14,428 bases of DNA. It comes from CAYMKL01 sp964390805 (GTDB lineage Bacteria > Chloroflexota > Anaerolineae > VGOG01). The DNA is taken from contig CAYMKL010000159.1 of NCBI GenBank assembly GCA_964390805.1, forward strand, positions 1-14,428. Reading direction: 5' to 3'. This document shows, piece after piece, positions 11,761 through 14,428 of the stretch; the stretch's first letter is position 1; the number at the start of each line of letters is the position of its first letter. Both the position numbers and the translations under genes were made by a program. The notes below the pieces were generated by a model. That model did not search any database and was not told where the DNA came from. It was given only the letters and a program-made list of their open reading frames with translations.

Positions 11761-13997
11761 AGGTTGATCGCCCTGGCTGGCTGCGCCGCCCGCTCTACGG
11801 CGGCAAAGGTCGCCAGCGTAACCTCCTCAAGCTCGGGCCAGGGGATCAGAGGAGGCCCTCCGTCAATCACCCGCTCGATAAAGGCGGCAACTTCAGCCGA
11901 GTGTCCCTTATCCTGACGCCACAGACGCTTTCGTTTGAAACCCTTCCAGCCATAGCCCTGCAGCACTTTGAAATTGTCCAGCACCAGCACCCGCCCCTCG
12001 CTAAATACCTCGACCCGCTCCTTGGGATAGCGCTTGCTCCCATTGGCCAGGTAATGAATGGCGCCCGTTGAGCCGTCAGCAAATTCTAGCAGGATGGTCA
12101 TCTTGTCCTGCCGCACAACCACCCCCAGCGCGGCACCCATCATGCGGGCTTCCAAGCCAATGATGGGTTCACCAACCAGGTAGCGGAGCAGGTCAATGAA
12201 GTGACAGCCCTCGCCGACAATGCGCCCGCCACCAACCTGGGGATCCTGAGTCCAGTGATCGGCCGGGATGGCGCCGGCGTTGACCGTGTAGACCAGGCTC
12301 ATGGGCAGGGAGCGTCTTGCCAACAGATCACGCATCTGAACGGCCAAGGGCGCAAATCGCCGATTAAAGCCTACCATCAAATGGAGGTTGGAGGCCTGCC
12401 CTGAGCCTGGCCGAAGGGTTGGAGGCTGGAGGTTGGAGTGATAGACCGATTTGATGGCCTGGAGTTCCTCTCTGTTGAGACAGAGGGGCTTTTCGACCAA
12501 CACGTGCTTGCCGGCCTGCAGTGCCTCAACGATTATGCGAGCGTGCAGGTTGTGGCGGGTGGCGATGAAGACCGTGTTTATCTCAGGGTCGTCCAGTATG
12601 GTATGATAGTCGGACGTGGCCTGGGGGATGCCAAACTTGCGCGCTGCCACGGCTGCCGTCGTGTCGTTGCCCCCAGCTACCACCTTGAGCCGGGCTTCTG
12701 TTTTCGACAGGGCGGGCAGGAGTATGAGGCTGGCGAAATTGCCTGCACCAATGACTCCTACCACTGGATTTCGGATTTCGGATTTCGGATTTCGGATTGG
12801 AGATACTTCGATTGGGCTCAGTACAAGTTTCGGGCCTCGGAATTTGCGAGCACTGCTTACAACCGTTGTACGGTTCAGGTCCACACCAGTATCGGGATAG
12901 GTGAGGAGGATGCCTAGGGTGGAGGGGTCTTCCGTCAGCAGACGGTAGGCCTCGGCCGCCTGGCGCTGGGGGATGCGGTGCGAGATGAGGGGTTTCACGT
13001 TCAGCTTCCCCTCCACCATCAGGTTCAGCACCGCCTGGAAGTTGCGCTGCTCGGTCCAGCGCACGAAGCCAAAGGGATAGTCCTTGCCCTTCTGCTCATA
13101 GTTCTCATCGTAGCGGCCCGGCCCATAGGAACAAGAGACCTGAAAGGTGAGTTCCTTCTCGTAGAAATCAGCCCGTGAAAGTTCCAGCCCAACCACCCCC
13201 ACCAGTACGATCCGCCCGCGTTGGCGGCTCATCTGCGCCGCCTGATGCACCGGATCGCTGCTCCTGGTGGAGGCAGTGATGAGCACCGCATCCACGCCCC
13301 GCCCATACGAAAAAGCCAGCCCCGCCGCGACAGGATCGCCTCCCGCGCTGAGATCCACTGTCTGGGCGCCGAACTGGCGCGCCAACTCAAGTTTGTGCGT
13401 GTCAAAATCAACCCCCAGCACGCGGCAGCCATTGGCGATGAGCATCTGCACGGTCATCAGCCCCACCAGCCCCAGGCCAATGACCGCCACACTTTCGCCC
13501 AGCGTGGGGCTGGCCAACCTGATGCCCTGCAACCCGACAGCCGCCAGCACAGCAAAGGGCGCTTCGTCGTCGCTGACGCCTTCAGGAATACGGGCGCAAA
13601 GGTTCTTGGGCACGCAGACCACCTCGGCGTGGGGGCCGTTGGAGACGACCCGGTCGGCCACGGAGAATCCCATGACTCCTTGGCCCACCTCCATTACCAC
13701 TCCAGCGTTGCAGTAGCCCAGCGGCAGGGGTTCATCGAGGCGGGCGAAGACAGCTTCCAACGTAGGCATTAGCCCATCGGTGCGGATCTTATCCAGCACC
13801 TGTCGGACCTTGTCGGGCTGAGCCCTGGCTTTGGCCAGCAAGTTGGCTTGGCCGAACTCCACCAGCATCCGCTCAGTGCCCGCCGAGATCAGGCTGCGGC
13901 AGGTGGCGATGAGCAGTTGGCCCGGCCGACATAGTGGTGTGGGGACGTCGGCTATCTCAGTGGCGCCGGTCTTGAGGTTTTGGAGGAGCTGCTTCAT
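11742..13997 (-). CDS. Two-domain oxidoreductase: MDR dehydrogenase fused to Gfo/Idh/MocA
   Basis: A 751-residue fusion known from polysaccharide clusters as a bi-domain oxidoreductase; its substrate is unestablished, but a sugar or nucleotide sugar is likely. Residues 1-370 are a medium-chain dehydrogenase with a GLGLVG nucleotide loop (174-179). Residues 412-751 are a Gfo/Idh/MocA enzyme with GAGNFA (417-422) and the catalytic EKP (502-504). Both NAD(P) loops are intact. Two extra stretches are repeat-encoded: 400-411 (NPKSEIRNP from GGATTTC units), in the linker, and about 521-538 (PPTLRPGSGQAS), between the EKP motif and LMVGFNRRF. The second combines a 7-bp tract and an interspersed element. 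The C-terminus ESLKH comes from a CACTGA repeat. ATG 13997 lies six bases after the stop of the HisF remnant, so they share a transcript. Confidence 0.95.
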   Translation of the reverse strand: MKQLLQNLKTGATEIADVPTPLCRPGQLLIATCRSLISAGTERMLVEFGQANLLAKARAQPDKVRQVLDKIRTDGLMPTLEAVFARLDEPLPLGYCNAGVVMEVGQGVMGFSVADRVVSNGPHAEVVCVPKNLCARIPEGVSDDEAPFAVLAAVGLQGIRLASPTLGESVAVIGLGLVGLMTVQMLIANGCRVLGVDFDTHKLELARQFGAQTVDLSAGGDPVAAGLAFSYGRGVDAVLITASTRSSDPVHQAAQMSRQRGRIVLVGVVGLELSRADFYEKELTFQVSCSYGPGRYDENYEQKGKDYPFGFVRWTEQRNFQAVLNLMVEGKLNVKPLISHRIPQRQAAEAYRLLTEDPSTLGILLTYPDTGVDLNRTTVVSSARKFRGPKLVLSPIEVSPIRNPKSEIRNPVVGVIGAGNFASLILLPALSKTEARLKVVAGGNDTTAAVAARKFGIPQATSDYHTILDDPEINTVFIATRHNLHARIIVEALQAGKHVLVEKPLCLNREELQAIKSVYHSNLQPPTLRPGSGQASNLHLMVGFNRRFAPLAVQMRDLLARRSLPMSLVYTVNAGAIPADHWTQDPQVGGGRIVGEGCHFIDLLRYLVGEPIIGLEARMMGAALGVVVRQDKMTILLEFADGSTGAIHYLANGSKRYPKERVEVFSEGRVLVLDNFKVLQGYGWKGFKRKRLWRQDKGHSAEVAAFIERVIDGGPPLIPWPELEEVTLATFAAVERAAQPARAINLESLKH
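12382..12438. repeat. Interspersed element nested in a 7-bp tract inside the oxidoreductase gene, copy 5
   Basis: GGTTGGA/GGCTGGA units flank CTGCCCTGAGCCTGGCCGAAGG, so an element related to 2615-2648 appears to sit within, or to have grown, a 7-bp tract. The whole stays in frame and encodes SNLQPPTLRPGSGQASNL. Confidence 0.85.
12766..12798. repeat. 7-bp tandem repeat inside the oxidoreductase gene (GGATTTC type)
   Basis: GGATTTC four times and a partial GGATT. It encodes the linker IRNPKSEIRNP between the two catalytic domains. Confidence 0.9.
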
Positions 13998-14003
13998 CGT
14001 TTA

Positions 14004-14393
14004 TCAGACAACCTGGTGGCCTTGGCCTTGCATGATGAGAGCGTCTTTTCCCGCACGGCTCGGGTAGTTGATCAATACTGCCCTATACTTGCCCTTGAAG
14101 ACGAACAAACTGCCTGCTGCAGCGCCGATGGCCCCGAAAGCATGAATCAACGCTGCGATGTCCCTCAGCGACCCCGCGCCGCCCAGGACGGTGATTGGCA
14201 GGTTGATGGCCCCGCGGATCGCACTGACTAAGCCAAAATCATAACCCTTCATGACCCCATCACGGTCAATGGAATTAATGACCACCTCTCCAGCGCCGAG
14301 CTCCTCAACTTGTTTTGCAAACTCGACAGCAGACAGTGCGGTCGGGTTACGCCCGTTTTGTGTCCATAGCATATACTTGTCATCCATCAGCAC
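14004..14393 (-). pseudogene. Truncated HisF2/WbuZ-type cyclase (C-terminal half)
   Basis: The sequence matches the C-terminal half of HisF-like cyclases of the acetamidino-sugar type (WbuZ/HisF2), which act with a HisH-like amidotransferase to turn an acetamido group into an acetamidino group. Seen: KYMLWTQNGRNPT, EFAKQVEELGAGEVVINSID, RDGVMKGYDFGLV, ITVLGGAGS, and the family-specific C-terminus GSLFVFKGKYRAVLINYPS. About 130 residues are present where about 250 are expected. The frame is stopped upstream by TAG at 14406-14408, before the first half of the barrel. The GTG at 14393 is the first possible start, with no good ribosome site. Only 20 bases remain to the window edge, so a frameshifted first half could lie outside. 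A half-barrel would not be expected to work alone. Confidence 0.8.
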
Positions 14394-14428
14394 ATCGTGG
14401 AGGGTCTAACACAAGAAAACATCAGGAC

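Overview
This window is a single leftward (minus-strand) gene cluster for making a surface polysaccharide or glycoconjugate. Thirteen protein-coding loci are read from about 14.4 kb down to 0.3 kb. No rRNA, tRNA, CRISPR array or transposase is visible. The moderately high GC content, the mix of envelope genes with small GxxExxY, four-helix-bundle and HNH genes, and abundant short tandem repeats suggest a Chloroflexota (Anaerolineae-like) genome. That assignment is an inference from style, not from a marker gene.

Layout in transcription order, right to left. (1) A HisF2/WbuZ-type cyclase remnant lacking its N-terminal half (14004-14393). (2) A two-domain oxidoreductase, MDR dehydrogenase fused to Gfo/Idh/MocA (11742-13997). 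(3) A GxxExxY protein between repeat-rich gaps (11137-11538). (4) A non-hydrolysing UDP-GlcNAc 2-epimerase, WecB (9961-11058, TTG start). (5) A D-glucuronyl C5-epimerase-like protein (8808-9788). (6) A GT4 glycosyltransferase (7416-8642), overlapping by four bases (7) a small PglC-like phosphoglycosyl transferase (6808-7419). (8) A PglD/NeuD-type left-handed beta-helix acyltransferase (6153-6785). (9) A DUF218/YdcF-ElyC membrane protein (5457-6098). (10-11) A small acidic protein overlapping an HNH endonuclease. (12) A four-helix-bundle (23S rRNA IVP-type) protein. (13) A DegT/DnrJ/EryC1/StrS aminotransferase (2649-3911). (14) A large membrane UDP-sugar 4,6-dehydratase of the FlaA1/PglF/WbpM type (300-2159).

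How the genes may work together: the PglF-like dehydratase, DegT aminotransferase, PglD-like acyltransferase and PglC-like phosphoglycosyl transferase are the four steps that build a di-N-acetylbacillosamine-like UDP-sugar and load it onto a polyprenyl phosphate. WecB would supply UDP-ManNAc. The GT4 enzyme would extend the lipid-linked sugar. The C5-epimerase suggests glucuronate residues converted to iduronate in the polymer. No flippase, polymerase or ligase lies in the window, so the pathway continues outside it or is split.

The most unusual feature is a dense population of short repeats. They comprise 7-bp and 8-bp tandem repeats, a GCTTGCCCTGAG...GGTCGAAGGG element, a CACTGA family and a CTGTGT family. 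They fill the gaps, supply the stop codons of several genes, and sit in frame inside three biosynthetic enzymes, where they add extra peptide loops. The unit lengths are not multiples of three, so a change in copy number would shift the reading frame. Repeat-driven on/off switching of surface glycan genes is therefore a testable possibility.
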